DNA from: Colletotrichum lupini | Taxonomy: Eukaryota; Ascomycota; Sordariomycetes; Glomerellales; Glomerellaceae | DNA length: 64,000 bases | Assembly: GCF_023278565.1 (NCBI RefSeq) | Contig: NC_064676.1 | Coordinates: forward strand, 3,224,001 to 3,288,000 | Direction: 5' to 3' | Part shown: positions 1 through 10,300 of the stretch, in pieces | How the letters are laid out: the number at the start of each line of letters is the position of its first letter | Numbering within the stretch: the first letter of the stretch is position 1 | Translations under genes and position numbers: made by a program | Notes under the pieces: model-generated | Told to the model about the DNA's origin: nothing | The model's database searches: none | What the model saw: only the letters and a program-made list of their open reading frames with translations

Positions 1-2663
1 GCGAGCGAGCGTAGGAGATGTAGGTGGTGAGGAACTCAACAGGCTGAATACAGGTCAGAAACTGTTAAAACGATGGGAGCTAACGGGCACTTACGAGAAT
101 ATCATCCTTCTGCTGGGCAGACTCCGGGTTATCTTCCAGGTACAAGGAAAGCAGATGGCGAGCAAGACGAGCATCGCTCTTCTCATCTGCGCGATCGAGA
201 ATGAGGTAGACCAAATCGAAACGAGAGAGCAGAGTGGGAGGCAGGTCGATGTTCTGAGGTACGGGCAGGTCAGGGTTGTAACGACTGCCAATCGGGTTGG
301 CAGAAGCCAGAATACTCGTTCGGGCGTTCAAGGTGGTGATGATGCCGGCCTTGGCAACGGATACCGTCTGTTGTTCCATCACTTCGTGGAGAACAGAACG
401 AGTTGATTCCGACATCTTGTCAAACTCGTCGATGCAGCAAACACCGCCGTCAGATAAGACCAGGGCACCAGACTCAAGAACAAGCTGGCGAGTCTCGGGA
501 TCTCTAGTGACGTACGCAGTGAGACCAACAGCCGAGGAGCCCTTTCCGCTGGTGTACACACCGCGAGGAGCAATCTTGTGCACGTAGGAGAGAATCTGGG
601 ACTTGGACGTCGAAGGGTCACCGCAGAGCAAGACGTTGATATCGCCTCTGTATCTGGGGCTGCCACCCTTGGTGAAAGTCTTGTTGGTGCCACCGAATAG
701 TTGCAGCAAAATTCCCTTCTTCACGTCGTCCATCTCGTAGATAGATGGGGCGAGTGAGCGAGAAAGAAGATCGTAGATGTCTGGCCTGGCAGCGGTCTCC
801 TTAATCTTCTCTTCCTCCTCTGGGCTGATCTTCTTGGTTTCTTCCATGTTGGGGTCGTTGCCAGACTCTTCTTCTTCACCTTCAAGGCCGAGGGTCGAAG
901 TGTCGACTCCCATCCTCTTCTTGTCCACCTTTTGAACATGCAACACATCGACATATGTTTTGTAGATACTCTTGATGGTTCTTTGGCGAGGATTCACACG
1001 CACAGGGTTGACGCGGAAAATACCCGTAAGCTCAACACGGTCACCAGCTTTGCAGAAGTCCACCAACTCGTTGTACACACAAACCGAGACTGAGTGGGGC
1101 GTCTGTCCGGCAGGAACCGCATCGGGGGTCTCCTGAAGCTTGATCACCTGCTTGTCGTCGAAGACACAACGGTTGTGGATAATCTGCATGGAGTTCTTGG
1201 ATGCGCAGCGAGTACGCGGGCACTCAGTAGGCTCGCGGATTTTGCCTCTATCGAGACCAACGTTGACCGAGTGATTGCAAACACTGCAACGGAAGAACGC
1301 ATCCTTCATGTCTGGGATGACTGGCGTGGTGCGGATGACAAGACCCTTGATGGTGATGAGTCTGTCCATATCTGAGGGGTTCAGGTCTCGGAGATTGGTC
1401 GTCTTGTCCAGTCCGAAAGGTCGGACCATGTAAAGCAAGCCAGAAACCTCGTCTTCCTTGGAAGGGAGGTCCATAGTAGGTCGCGGTGTCGGGGCATCAG
1501 AGCCAGCATGGTCTGAGCTCGGGAAGGCAATCTCGGAGCTGGGTGCAGTGTTGCTCCGCCTAGCCGCATCGCCAGCACTGCTCTGAGAGGCACGTTGTCT
1601 TTGGTCTTCAGCTCTTGCCAGCTCTACCATCATGTCGCTCACTGACTGATCCATGATGGGGACGATTTCTTGCGGGTAGGCTTGGAGGTGGTACCAGAGC
1701 TTGCGTGTCGGGGGGTAGGTGTTCAGATCGGCGACGTTGAGATGGAGCCTGGCGGTACCGAGAAGAAGCATGTTTTCCAAAGCCTCCCAGTAGGGCTTGG
1801 ACTCAGCGTCAGGGGCATTCTGAACCTCTGGTTCGGTCCAGCCCTCCCTGTACAGCTGGTATTTCCGTGTGAAGTGCCTGAGGAAATCTTTGAAGGCTGC
1901 GAAGGTGTCGTCGACTGAAACCGTGGTACCCCAAATGGCACTCTCTCCTTGCCCACCAAGACGATCTGCCTCTGACGTGTTTGGGTCTGGGTTGCTGAAT
2001 GAAAGTGCATCGGAGCCCGGGGCGTCTGTGGTTACTCTGCCTTGAGGATCCAAGACAATGCGGCGGCGGGGTGTTCTGATGCCTTCTGAGTTGATGTCAC
2101 CTCTGCGGGAGCGAGATGCTCTATCAGAGACAAAAAGGCCACTGCTTTCGCTGCGCAAGTCTGACTGAGGTGCCCGCATCGGTCCCGGGCTGGAGCTGGC
2201 TTCGTATCGGATTGGTGACGATTCTGGGCATACAAGTCAATACTTTGCACGCACATACACCAATGAAGTGCTGACCTCTCATCATACCGCTCGCACGCGG
2301 TGTCCTATCTCCATCACCGGTGGATTGGGTGTCAATGTCTTGACGCAGCGGTGAGCTGGGAGCAGGCCCAGCGGCGGTGCTCTGGCTGTTGCTCATGTTG
2401 CGCAAAGGAGACGAAACATCGCCATTGGCAGGTGCATTGCGACGACCATTGGCAGACTGTGCCGGAGAGGATTCATAGAACAGAGGGCTGGATGCAAGCT
2501 GGGACCGGCGGGTTGTACGAGGGGTCTCTGCAGGGCGTTGTTGCGCCTCTTCGTCTGCCGGCGCGGGAGTGCTGCGATCAGCGTCCGGGTTGTTTCTCGT
2601 AGAACGGCGGGGAGTTCCACCGGCCGTCGAGCTTCTCGTCGACCTTTTCGAAGGGGAAGACAT
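1..2663 (-). CDS. mcm4: Mcm4/Cdc54 subunit of the MCM2-7 replicative helicase (3' end outside the window)
   Basis: AAA+ subunit of the MCM2-7 hexamer, which is loaded at origins and is the motor of the CMG helicase. Exons read 2663-2276, 2223-95 and 43 to beyond base 1; the introns are 52 and 51 bp. Joining exons 1 and 2 creates the ESSPIRYE stretch common in this family, which supports the unusual GTCAGC donor at 2275. Residues 1 to about 853 are visible of roughly 1000 expected. Seen in order: a Ser/Thr/Pro-rich tail of about 200 residues (typical DDK/CDK target), an OB/zinc-finger region (CSVC and ECPRTRC), a Walker A motif (GDPSTSKSQ, around residue 665, near bases 597-623), a Walker B motif (CCIDEFDKM) and the arginine finger (LLSRFD). 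The last visible exon reads PVEFLTTYISYAR, the start of the conserved C-terminal lid. It is divergent from ret3, with 504 bp between start codons. Confidence 0.97.
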
Positions 2664-2834
2664 TTTGTTGTTTTTGACGTTCGTAGTCTTGCGGTTGTTG
2701 GTCGAACGGGGGGAAAGTGGGATGCGGGATGCGACTGAAAGAATATGTGCGTTGCTGGGGAGAGGGGAGGTGTGGAGAGGCGTCGTTCAGGAGCAACTAA
2801 AAGGTGGGCTGCATTGCAATCTCGAAAAAGCACT

Positions 2835-2900
2835 TTACGCGCTCACCCAGTCTGAACGCGTCCCGAAAAGGAGTTTCGCGTTTTCCACTTTACGCGCTGT
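2835..2900. promoter_or_regulatory. Cluster of MCB/MBF-like cell-cycle boxes upstream of mcm4
   Basis: Within 66 bases there are TTACGCGC (about 2835-2842), a perfect ACGCGT (2856-2861), TTTCGCGTT (about 2875-2883) and a second TTACGCGC (about 2893-2900). They lie 170-240 bp upstream of the mcm4 start. ACGCGT is the MluI cell-cycle box bound by MBF in yeasts, which drives G1/S genes including MCMs. Function here is inferred from motif and position only. Confidence 0.55.
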
Positions 2901-3167
2901 GGAAGCACTGGCCTGTGCGTTCCATCTACCGCCCATGTCGCTGGGGCCACCTTTCTGATGGGGGCTCAAGGCTTGGTGGATTCCCACATCCCTGCTATCC
3001 GGCCATCGGCGAAACCACCCACCGACTTGCACCGATTCTGGGATGCTGAGGTGGTCAATTGCATCCCGCCAGAGCTCCCTACCAGGCACCGTTGACTAAA
3101 GTGACATTACCCAGCAACCCACCAACAAGCGCAATCCGGCGCAACAACACCCTAAATAACCGTCAAG

Positions 3168-3893
3168 ATGGCTCCTGGAATGTCCCTTTTCTCCGTCAAC
3201 GCGATCCTGATCCTCAGCATTGAGGACGGATCGCGGTTATTCTCCAAGTACTACAGCGCACCCCACCAAGGCACACAGAAGGACGGTATGCGCTGGCTTT
3301 CCCCCCTCCGACGCAGAGCTCTGGAGCTCCATGGCTGACGTGACCGATCCACGATAGGCCAGACGAACCCATACCCTGATGTCAAGTCGCAAAAAGCCTT
3401 TGAGAAGGGTCTCCTGGAGAAGACGGCCAAGCAGACCGGCGATATCATCCTCTACGACAACCGGATCGTTCTGTACAAGATGGAGTCGGACGTTATGATG
3501 TACGTTGTCGGAGGCGTTGACGAGAACGAGGTTCTTCTTTACAACGTTATTCTGGCCCTGAGAGATTCCCTGCACCTCCTCTTCAAGTAAGCCATCCCCC
3601 TTTGTGTTTCCTGGGAGCTGCAGGTAGCTGGTGGTTCTAACAGCTCTATTAGGCAATCTGTCGACAAGCGCACAATCGTCGAGAACTACGACCTCGTCTC
3701 CCTCGCTATCGACGAGATCGTTGACGACGGCATCATCCTCGAGACCGACCCCACCATTATCGTCCAAAGAGTCAGCAAGGCGCCGGCGCAAGACGTTGAC
3801 CTCCGCCGCATTGACCTCAGTGAACAAGGTGTCAACAACCTGGCCCAGCTGGGTAAGTCGAAACTGGCGGACTGGCTGCGGCAAGGTTTGTAA
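3168..3893 (+). CDS. ret3: Coatomer zeta subunit (COPI, Ret3)
   Basis: Small sigma/zeta adaptin-like subunit of the COPI coat, acting in Golgi-to-ER and intra-Golgi retrieval. Three exons (3168-3285, 3358-3586, 3653-3893) give 195 aa, the usual length for this family. The longin-like core is evident: FSVNAILILSIEDGSRLFSKYY near the N terminus, then the stretch from GDIILYDNRIVLYK to VENYDLVSLAIDEIVDDGIILE, with the typical end LADWLRQGL. Both introns have GT-AG ends and preserve frame. A GGTAAG inside the last exon could mimic a donor, but reading through gives the family's usual C terminus. It is convergent with sua5, with 186 bp between stops. Confidence 0.95.
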
Positions 3894-4079
3894 GGGGTCG
3901 TTCATGGTGTAAGGGAGAGAGAGGATGGAGATATAAACCAGGGATGGTTGTGCAAATGGGAGTTTTATGGTGGCTTCTAAAGGGAACGCATCATTAAAAG
4001 TATAGTCCCTCGAAAGGGGGACGTCATGACGAATGCCTCGAATTTATGCTTGATTCTATTTTTTGTCCAAGAAACCCAT

Positions 4080-5540
4080 CTATGCTCGGATTTCGGAGGC
4101 CGCCTTGCGGAGCCTGTTCATTACCGCCTCTGCAATGTCATTCCTGTCGTCGATGCCGTCCACGAAGATGACGCTGGCACCTCTTCTATCCAGATCCCTC
4201 AGAGCCGAGAACAGCCCCTGAGCAATCCCCTTAATGTCGTCGCCCAGATCTATGTCGAGGATCGTCGCCATGGGCTTGTCCTCTGCGTCCTGAAGCTCGC
4301 CCTCCTGCACCTCGTACGCCGCTTCGTCCCTCGCATTCGCCGCCGTAGCCCCGTCAACATGAACCTTGGAGACTTGCAACGCGCCATGGTGCAGACCACC
4401 CGCAATCTTCCACCGCCTCGTGCGAATGATACCAATCTTGAGCGGACCCAGCCCGGCGCCATTCGTCGTCGTCACGTCGCCATTCTGCTGGATCAGCGCC
4501 TTCTGCAGGTCCTCGGCAATGATACCCTCAGCACCAGCCTCGCAAGCCCACTCGTACAACACGACCTTTGCCTTGGGGCTGTAATGCTTATACTTCATCC
4601 CCGGCGCCCGCGGCGTCGCCTTGCCCATCTCGCTCTCGTCCTTATACGCCTTGACGACGCCCTCCCAGCCGGGACAAGCCCGCAGCTCCTCCATGCCCAC
4701 GCCGCCGGGCCTCAGCACGACGGGCGGGTCGCACAGGCCGTCAACGACGGTGCTCTCCACGCCGACCTGGCACGCCCCGCCGTCCAGGATGAGCTCGATG
4801 CGCTCTTCCAGGTCGTGCAAGACGTGCTGCGCCGTCGTGGGCGACGGTTTCGTGGACGCATTGGCCGAGGGCGCGGCCAGGGGCACGCCGGCGAGCTTGA
4901 TGAGCGTCAGCGCCAGCGGCGAGGACGGCATCCGGACGCCAAAGCTGGCCAACCCCGCCGTGACTTCGGGCGCGAGCTTGCTCGGTTCCGGATTCCTCAG
5001 CAAGATCGTCAGGGGTCCGGGCCAGAACTTTTCAATGAGCGGCTTGTAGATTTCCGGGATCGGGTCCTTTGCTGCGTCACCGTTTGTCTGCTTCTCGGAC
5101 CGCAGCAGGCTCCGCAACATGTCCAGATCGCAGACGTGCGATATCAGAGGGTTGTCTGATGGCCGACCCTTGGCTGAGTAGATGCCCTTGACGGCGCCGC
5201 TTCTCGTGGCGTCGGCCCCGAGGCCGTAGACGGTTTCGGTTGGAAATGCCACGGGCGTGTCCTTGCTGCGCAGATATTCTGCGGCATCTCGTAGGGCGGC
5301 TAATGATGCGCCAGAGGCTGAGTTGGCGATTTCCCAGCTGCTTAACCTCTCAGGTCCCTCCGCATCTCTGAAATCCCCTAGGCCTTGGGCCTCGACTTTT
5401 ACTACTTGGGTCTCCATTGTGATTTTGTCGTTGTGTTGTGATGAAGTCAATCGCCGGTAGTTGTGGCTAAAAGTCGTAATCTGACGACTTATACGGCGTA
5501 TGAGGGACGGTGCAAAAAGATACGTGCGTTGAGTTTGCAT
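4080..5540 (-). CDS. sua5: Threonylcarbamoyl-AMP synthase Sua5 (YrdC + Sua5 domains)
   Basis: Makes threonylcarbamoyl-AMP from threonine, bicarbonate and ATP for the t6A37 modification of ANN-decoding tRNAs; KEOPS and mitochondrial Qri7 use the product. This single exon encodes 486 aa. The YrdC domain spans roughly residues 75-310, with PTETVYGLGADA, the KGRPSDNPL motif (KxR and SxN ATP-binding residues), FWPGPLTILL and PSANASTKPSPT. A linker ending in YKHYSPKA leads to the C-terminal Sua5 domain, ending near VMNRLRKA. The first Met (5540) gives an Arg-rich, acid-poor leader resembling a mitochondrial presequence. A second in-frame Met at residue 42 (5417) would give a cytosolic form. Either start, or both, may be used. 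Confidence 0.95.
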   Translation of the reverse strand: MQTQRTYLFAPSLIRRISRQITTFSHNYRRLTSSQHNDKITMETQVVKVEAQGLGDFRDAEGPERLSSWEIANSASGASLAALRDAAEYLRSKDTPVAFPTETVYGLGADATRSGAVKGIYSAKGRPSDNPLISHVCDLDMLRSLLRSEKQTNGDAAKDPIPEIYKPLIEKFWPGPLTILLRNPEPSKLAPEVTAGLASFGVRMPSSPLALTLIKLAGVPLAAPSANASTKPSPTTAQHVLHDLEERIELILDGGACQVGVESTVVDGLCDPPVVLRPGGVGMEELRACPGWEGVVKAYKDESEMGKATPRAPGMKYKHYSPKAKVVLYEWACEAGAEGIIAEDLQKALIQQNGDVTTTNGAGLGPLKIGIIRTRRWKIAGGLHHGALQVSKVHVDGATAANARDEAAYEVQEGELQDAEDKPMATILDIDLGDDIKGIAQGLFSALRDLDRRGASVIFVDGIDDRNDIAEAVMNRLRKAASEIRA

Positions 5541-6744
5541 AAAATTCAGGGGTGGGAAGAAAATAAAGTTGACGGAAGAGGGTCTGCTAAGATGGCTTTC
5601 TCCGATATCACAAGAAGAATCTAGATCGTCGTCGTATGAGATTAATTGGGTATCAACAAAGGGTCTTCATGCAGATCAAGTGGATGAGAGGAACGGGATG
5701 GTCAAAGTTGAGTCATATGCGGAAAAAATTCTCTGGATGAGGCTAAAGGAGTGAAGTGTGTGTGGCCGTTGGGCCTGCGCTTTAGCGGCGATATTTCCGA
5801 GTTTAGGGAACCGGTGGTCGGGTCTTGCCCGTCAGTAGCAGTGACATCTGCCGCTGAGGTCACTTCTGCCGATCGGCTTTCAGTGGGGCCAGTGATGTGA
5901 TTATGGTGGGGGTTGAGTCTGCTTCAGGCACTCGCCACGTGCAGACTAGCCGCGGCTGACTTCGAGAAATTCCATGTAAGAAGTTTAAGGTACCTAGAAT
6001 ACTCTGTAACAGCTTCGGCTTGGAAGTTGTGGTTATGACCTCCTTTTGCCTGCTATTTAGAGGTATTTTGCAGGCTGCATGCGCCGAAGAGTGATCGGGA
6101 GATTTGGTGTCCTTCACTTCCCTTTTTACTCTCAAGATGTCATTTGTGTAACATAGTATAGTTGTATCAGCTAGTTACGAAATCGACTTTGGGAGTAGAC
6201 CATGAGGTAGTTCGAGCATCCTTGCTAACCTTTGATCACAGCAATTGTGTCCAGTCAGCGTCCTCGATTCTCCCATTTTCCGTTCCTATATGATGGCCGC
6301 ATCGATGTGGGACTCTGTCTACCACGGAATACAACCTCCAAATTATCGTCTGGCTAACCGGATTAAGCCCCGCTGCTAATTGTGCAGACTTGACGCAAGC
6401 ACGCAAGGAGATATGCAGCCCTTCATCTCCTACACGGCGTTTTTCGCGGTAAACAAGACGTGAGCCTGCGTTCTCCTTGAGCAGCCCCAGCCCAAGTCCA
6501 GACCGGACGAGTAACTTGCATAGTCGTCGCGGCAAGATAGGCATATGCCGTGGGACGCAGCGTGATGTCTGTATCTGTCCTAGACCAAGCCTTTCCGTTG
6601 CTAGCACCAGGGCCAAATTCGTGCGCGCTTGAACACAGACATGGTCGCCTCATACCATCGCCTGACTTTCTTCCGTCCATCGTATATAGGCCACTAGCCG
6701 GTACTGAGGCTGTGTGTTTCTCTTTTGCAAGTTGACGGAAACCA
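5541..6744. other. Intergenic region between sua5 and sld5; no gene recognised
   Basis: Only short ORFs without family features, codon signal or splice structure. It covers the sua5 5' leader and the sld5 3' flank. No tRNA, repeat array or transposon remnant was seen. Confidence 0.6.
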
Positions 6745-7576
6745 TCAGACAAGCTCAGCGTTCCCGTCATCGACAACGGGTTTTGCGCTAGACCATCTCA
6801 AAATCAAGATGTCACCGCTCTCCGCTAGCACGGAGCCGTCCGCGTCCGTTCCCTTTCCTTCCACTTCTGTATCTCGTAGCATACGAATAAAGACTGCGGT
6901 ATCGAGATCTGGCCCGTCGATCATGCTAATGTTGCCAGCGGTATCGTTGAGGTTCTGCAGGTTTGGCGGGAAGGAGGAAAGGAAGGACGAAAGATAGTGA
7001 TTATGCAGGAGTGCCTGGTGACGAGTCGCGTATGCCAGTTCTGTTTCGGAAAGACGAGCGCGGAGGGCCGGAGACGAGAGGTAGTGGAGAGCATGTTTAT
7101 CGATCTACAGGATCAGAGCAGACAGTTAGCCACGTTCGGTGCCAATGAACATGCGCCGAATTCGGTTGGAGAGCAGCGAAGATTTGGGTACCTTTGCGAT
7201 ACGAGCACGAAGGAAGCTTCTGACGAGGAACTTGAAGCGCTCAAGCTCCGTCTGAATGACGATGAGAGCGAAGTTGGTCTTGGGGTCCATGTCACCCGTC
7301 ATGTCTTCGACCTTTTCGATCTGGTGCTTGATGCGATCGTTGACGCGCTCAAAGAGACCGCCGGTAGGCCATCTGACGCACCGCATGTCAGCACGACAAA
7401 AAATTGAGACTCAATTATTCGGAAAACGCCGAGAGGCAGGGGGTCACACACTCTAGAAGTTCTGGGGCGGTTCGCTCTGCCACCCAAGCGCGCGTCAGGG
7501 CCTGTAAGTCGCGTGTCTCGGAGGGAATAGAGTACGAGACTGGGTCGACCTCGCGTAGGATATCGTCAATGTCCAT
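6745..7576 (-). CDS. sld5: GINS complex subunit Sld5
   Basis: Subunit of the GINS tetramer (Sld5-Psf1-Psf2-Psf3) that, with Cdc45 and MCM2-7, forms the CMG helicase. Three exons (7576-7452, 7372-7192, 7104-6745) give 221 aa, typical for Sld5. Start: [20 protein letters not shown]. The hallmark helical stretch [22 protein letters not shown] ends exon 2 and continues directly into [12 protein letters not shown] in exon 3. The C-terminal beta-rich B domain holds [14 protein letters not shown] and [15 protein letters not shown]. The introns (79 and 87 bp) have GT-AG ends, and both joins are in frame. The gene is split enough that no long single ORF marks it. A transposon nest begins 258 bp upstream of the start codon. 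Confidence 0.93.
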
Positions 7577-7657
7577 TATATGTGACTTCTATAAGTGTGT
7601 GGGCTGGAACGGGTGCTATAACATGGCGAGATCACATTCGGCGGCGCGGTGTTGGTG

Positions 7658-7800
7658 ACGCGAGTTCGAGGTCGAAACTGGGACGCGGGATTCTTGGGGG
7701 AGAGAGAATCGCGGGGTGCTAATTGACTTCCATGGTGGGGTCCTCCTGGAGGTGGAGCCACAGAGCTAGGCGCAGGGTGCTCGGATAAGAGGGTACGCGT
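7658..7800. promoter_or_regulatory. ACGCG-type boxes upstream of sld5
   Basis: ACGCGA (7658-7663), ACGCGG (about 7683-7688) and a perfect palindromic ACGCGT (7795-7800) lie 80-225 bp upstream of the sld5 start. These match the MCB core also present upstream of mcm4. The last site ends 34 bp before the transposon boundary at 7834. Regulatory role is inferred. Confidence 0.45.
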
Positions 7801-7833
7801 GGATGCAGTGACGAGAAGCCAGGGTCAAGGTAT

Positions 7834-7865
7834 CTACGGCAGACTGCAAGAGGCACTCCGCTAAA
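7834..7865 (+). repeat. Left terminal inverted repeat of the AT-rich island
   Basis: Begins CTACGGCAGACTGCAAGAGG and is the reverse complement of 20248-20279 with a single G/A difference, itself a RIP-type transition. It marks an abrupt change from normal-composition flank to the CA/TG-depleted interior. Confidence 0.9.
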
Positions 7866-8499
7866 CTACTTTTTTTATATATTAAAATAGAAATCGTATT
7901 TTATAGTTACCCTACTACTTAGGATAGGGTCTAGACTAGTATAATAACTTATAAATAGGGGTTATAAAGATTTATAGCTTAAGAAATATTTTAATTTCGT
8001 AATATATTAAACCGTATAGTAATATATAAAATTACGTAATATCGTACCTTAATATAAAAAAATTTCTTTTTTTTATAACTTTATTATAAAAATAACTACT
8101 ACTTTTTACTCTCTTATAAATAAAAATTACTTTTTATTTAAATTATTAAACTAATAGCTCGCTTATAAATATTATAATATAAATTTATAATAATTTTTAG
8201 TTTTTATATAAGACGTTACTAAACTAATTAACTTTACGATATTTCTTTATAAAGCTATTTTAAAATAACTAATTAATAATAATATTTATATAAGCTCTAT
8301 ATTTTTTATATAATAAGAACGTATAAATATATAAGCCTCGATATTAATAAAATCTCTTTTTATGGGTTTAAAAGAGCGGGAATAAAATACTTAATAAATA
8401 AAAAAGGAGCTAAAGTAATTATTAATAATTAATATCTTTATTATATTATATAATATATTCTTTTTTAAAAACGAACTTAACGGTTTCTAAATAACGATT

Positions 8500-8722
8500 T
8501 ATTACAGCAGTAGGCATTAGGGCCCTATGGGCCCTATAGCTTAGCTTTAGGCTACGAGGCTAAGCTCTTAGTAATTACATAACGAGCTAGACCGCTAGGC
8601 CTAAAGGGCTAGCTTACTAGCTTCTACTTATTATTCTATTTTTTCCCTCTTTATATTAAGTCTTTAGTTAATTAAGTTAATATAATGGCGTTCCGACCTA
8701 TTTTAAGTTCCTTTTCGTAATA
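8500..8722 (+). repeat. 5' LTR of the gypsy element
   Basis: 223 bp, starting TATTACAGCAG and ending CGTAATA. It aligns along its whole length with 14599-14821. The differences I followed (for example CAGCAG against TAATAG near the start) are transitions, as RIP predicts. Confidence 0.88.
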
Positions 8723-10300
8723 CTACTTAACGTTACTTAATTAACTATTTTTTAAAAATAGAACGATAATATTTTAATTAATTAATTATTAACTACTTTT
8801 ATTAAAAAAGTATATAAGAGAGCTAAGTAATAGCTAACTAAATTAATTATATATAAATAGCGTAATTAATACTCTTTAAATATATACCCCCTTTATTAAA
8901 TATAATAGTTAGAGAATATAGTTAGGGAGGCTAGGTCTCCCTTTATACTAACGGTTTTTAATAAAATTATTATTTTTATAAGTCCTAATAAAGCGTCGTA
9001 GGCCTTAATAAAGGCGCTAAGCTCTTAGTTATTAACTTTAAAGTTACGTTATTTAATTAGTTAATAAAGCGCTTTTTACCCTCTATTACCTAGGCTAATT
9101 ACTTAGCGTACTTTAGTAACGTAGCTAACTAGCTTACTTTACTTATTTATATTTATAACGATATCCTTTTTAAAAAGAATATTAAGTAATATATCGACCT
9201 CGACTTTATTTAAGAGCTATATTTTAAAAATAATAAGAAGACCTTATTTAAGTAGATCGAATAGTAGCTAAAAATATATATTACTTAGTACTAATTAAAG
9301 TAAGTCTTAGCTTTTATTATTAACTAGCTAAGTAATAGTACTAAGTACTTATATACGATAATTTATAAGAACTTCGATTTTATATATATTACTACTATAG
9401 AGCTCCGTATTATAAAAAAAAGCCCTTATCCGAGCTTATATTAGTAACGTAGCTATAACTCAAAGGCTAAAGTAATTAGAGAACGGCTCTTAGGCTAGTT
9501 TTATTTAAAATATTATTATTCTTAGTATATTAGAGTAATAGCTAATATACTTAGAGACGTAAGGTAGCTACGAGATTACTTTAGCCTCGTTCTATTTTAT
9601 TACCTATAGCTCTTAGAAAATACTTAATATACTTATTTTTATAAGTAATAATATTAGCTTTAAGTTTAATTACTAGCTTTAGCGTATTACGAAGCGCTTA
9701 GAAAATACTAATTATAATACGAATAGGTACTACTTAGAGTATATTATTAATAAAATTAGAAGTAGCGCTATAGAATTTATATATTTAATACTAATTTTTA
9801 ACGAGATTACTATAGCTAAGTAGCTATTTTATAAGCTTAAGTTAGTTTATATTAGCCTAATTACTATAAATAACGCTAGCTATAAGCTAGACGTACTTAT
9901 AATTATACTTAAAAATGTTCATTAAAAGCGCTTTATATTTACTAAGCTTACGTATATTAATAAGTTTTTAAAGTCTTAATAAAAGTGCCGTTTTTATAAT
10001 AAGCTACTTATATATTTTCGTAACTAGGCTATGTCGAAGTACTTAGATAATATAGCTACTTTTTAGAAATATACTAAGTACGTTACTTAGTTAGCTAATA
10101 TAATATAGCCCCCTTTTATAAAAGACTACCCGGTTAAGGCTTTTAATTAAACTTATTAAACTTTAAGTAAAAATAATAAAAGTAATAGAAGTAGCGGAAA
10201 TAATAGAAGTACTAGGGGTATTAAATAGGACCGAGGTTATACCTCTATTTATAAAACGATCCCTAAAGCCCTATATTAAAAACTTAAGGATAGTAGTACT

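Noticed and set aside
4026..5159. 377-aa plus-strand ORF
   Set aside because: It lies antisense to sua5, whose YrdC/Sua5 motifs are unmistakable; the ORF is a by-product of GC-biased codon use.
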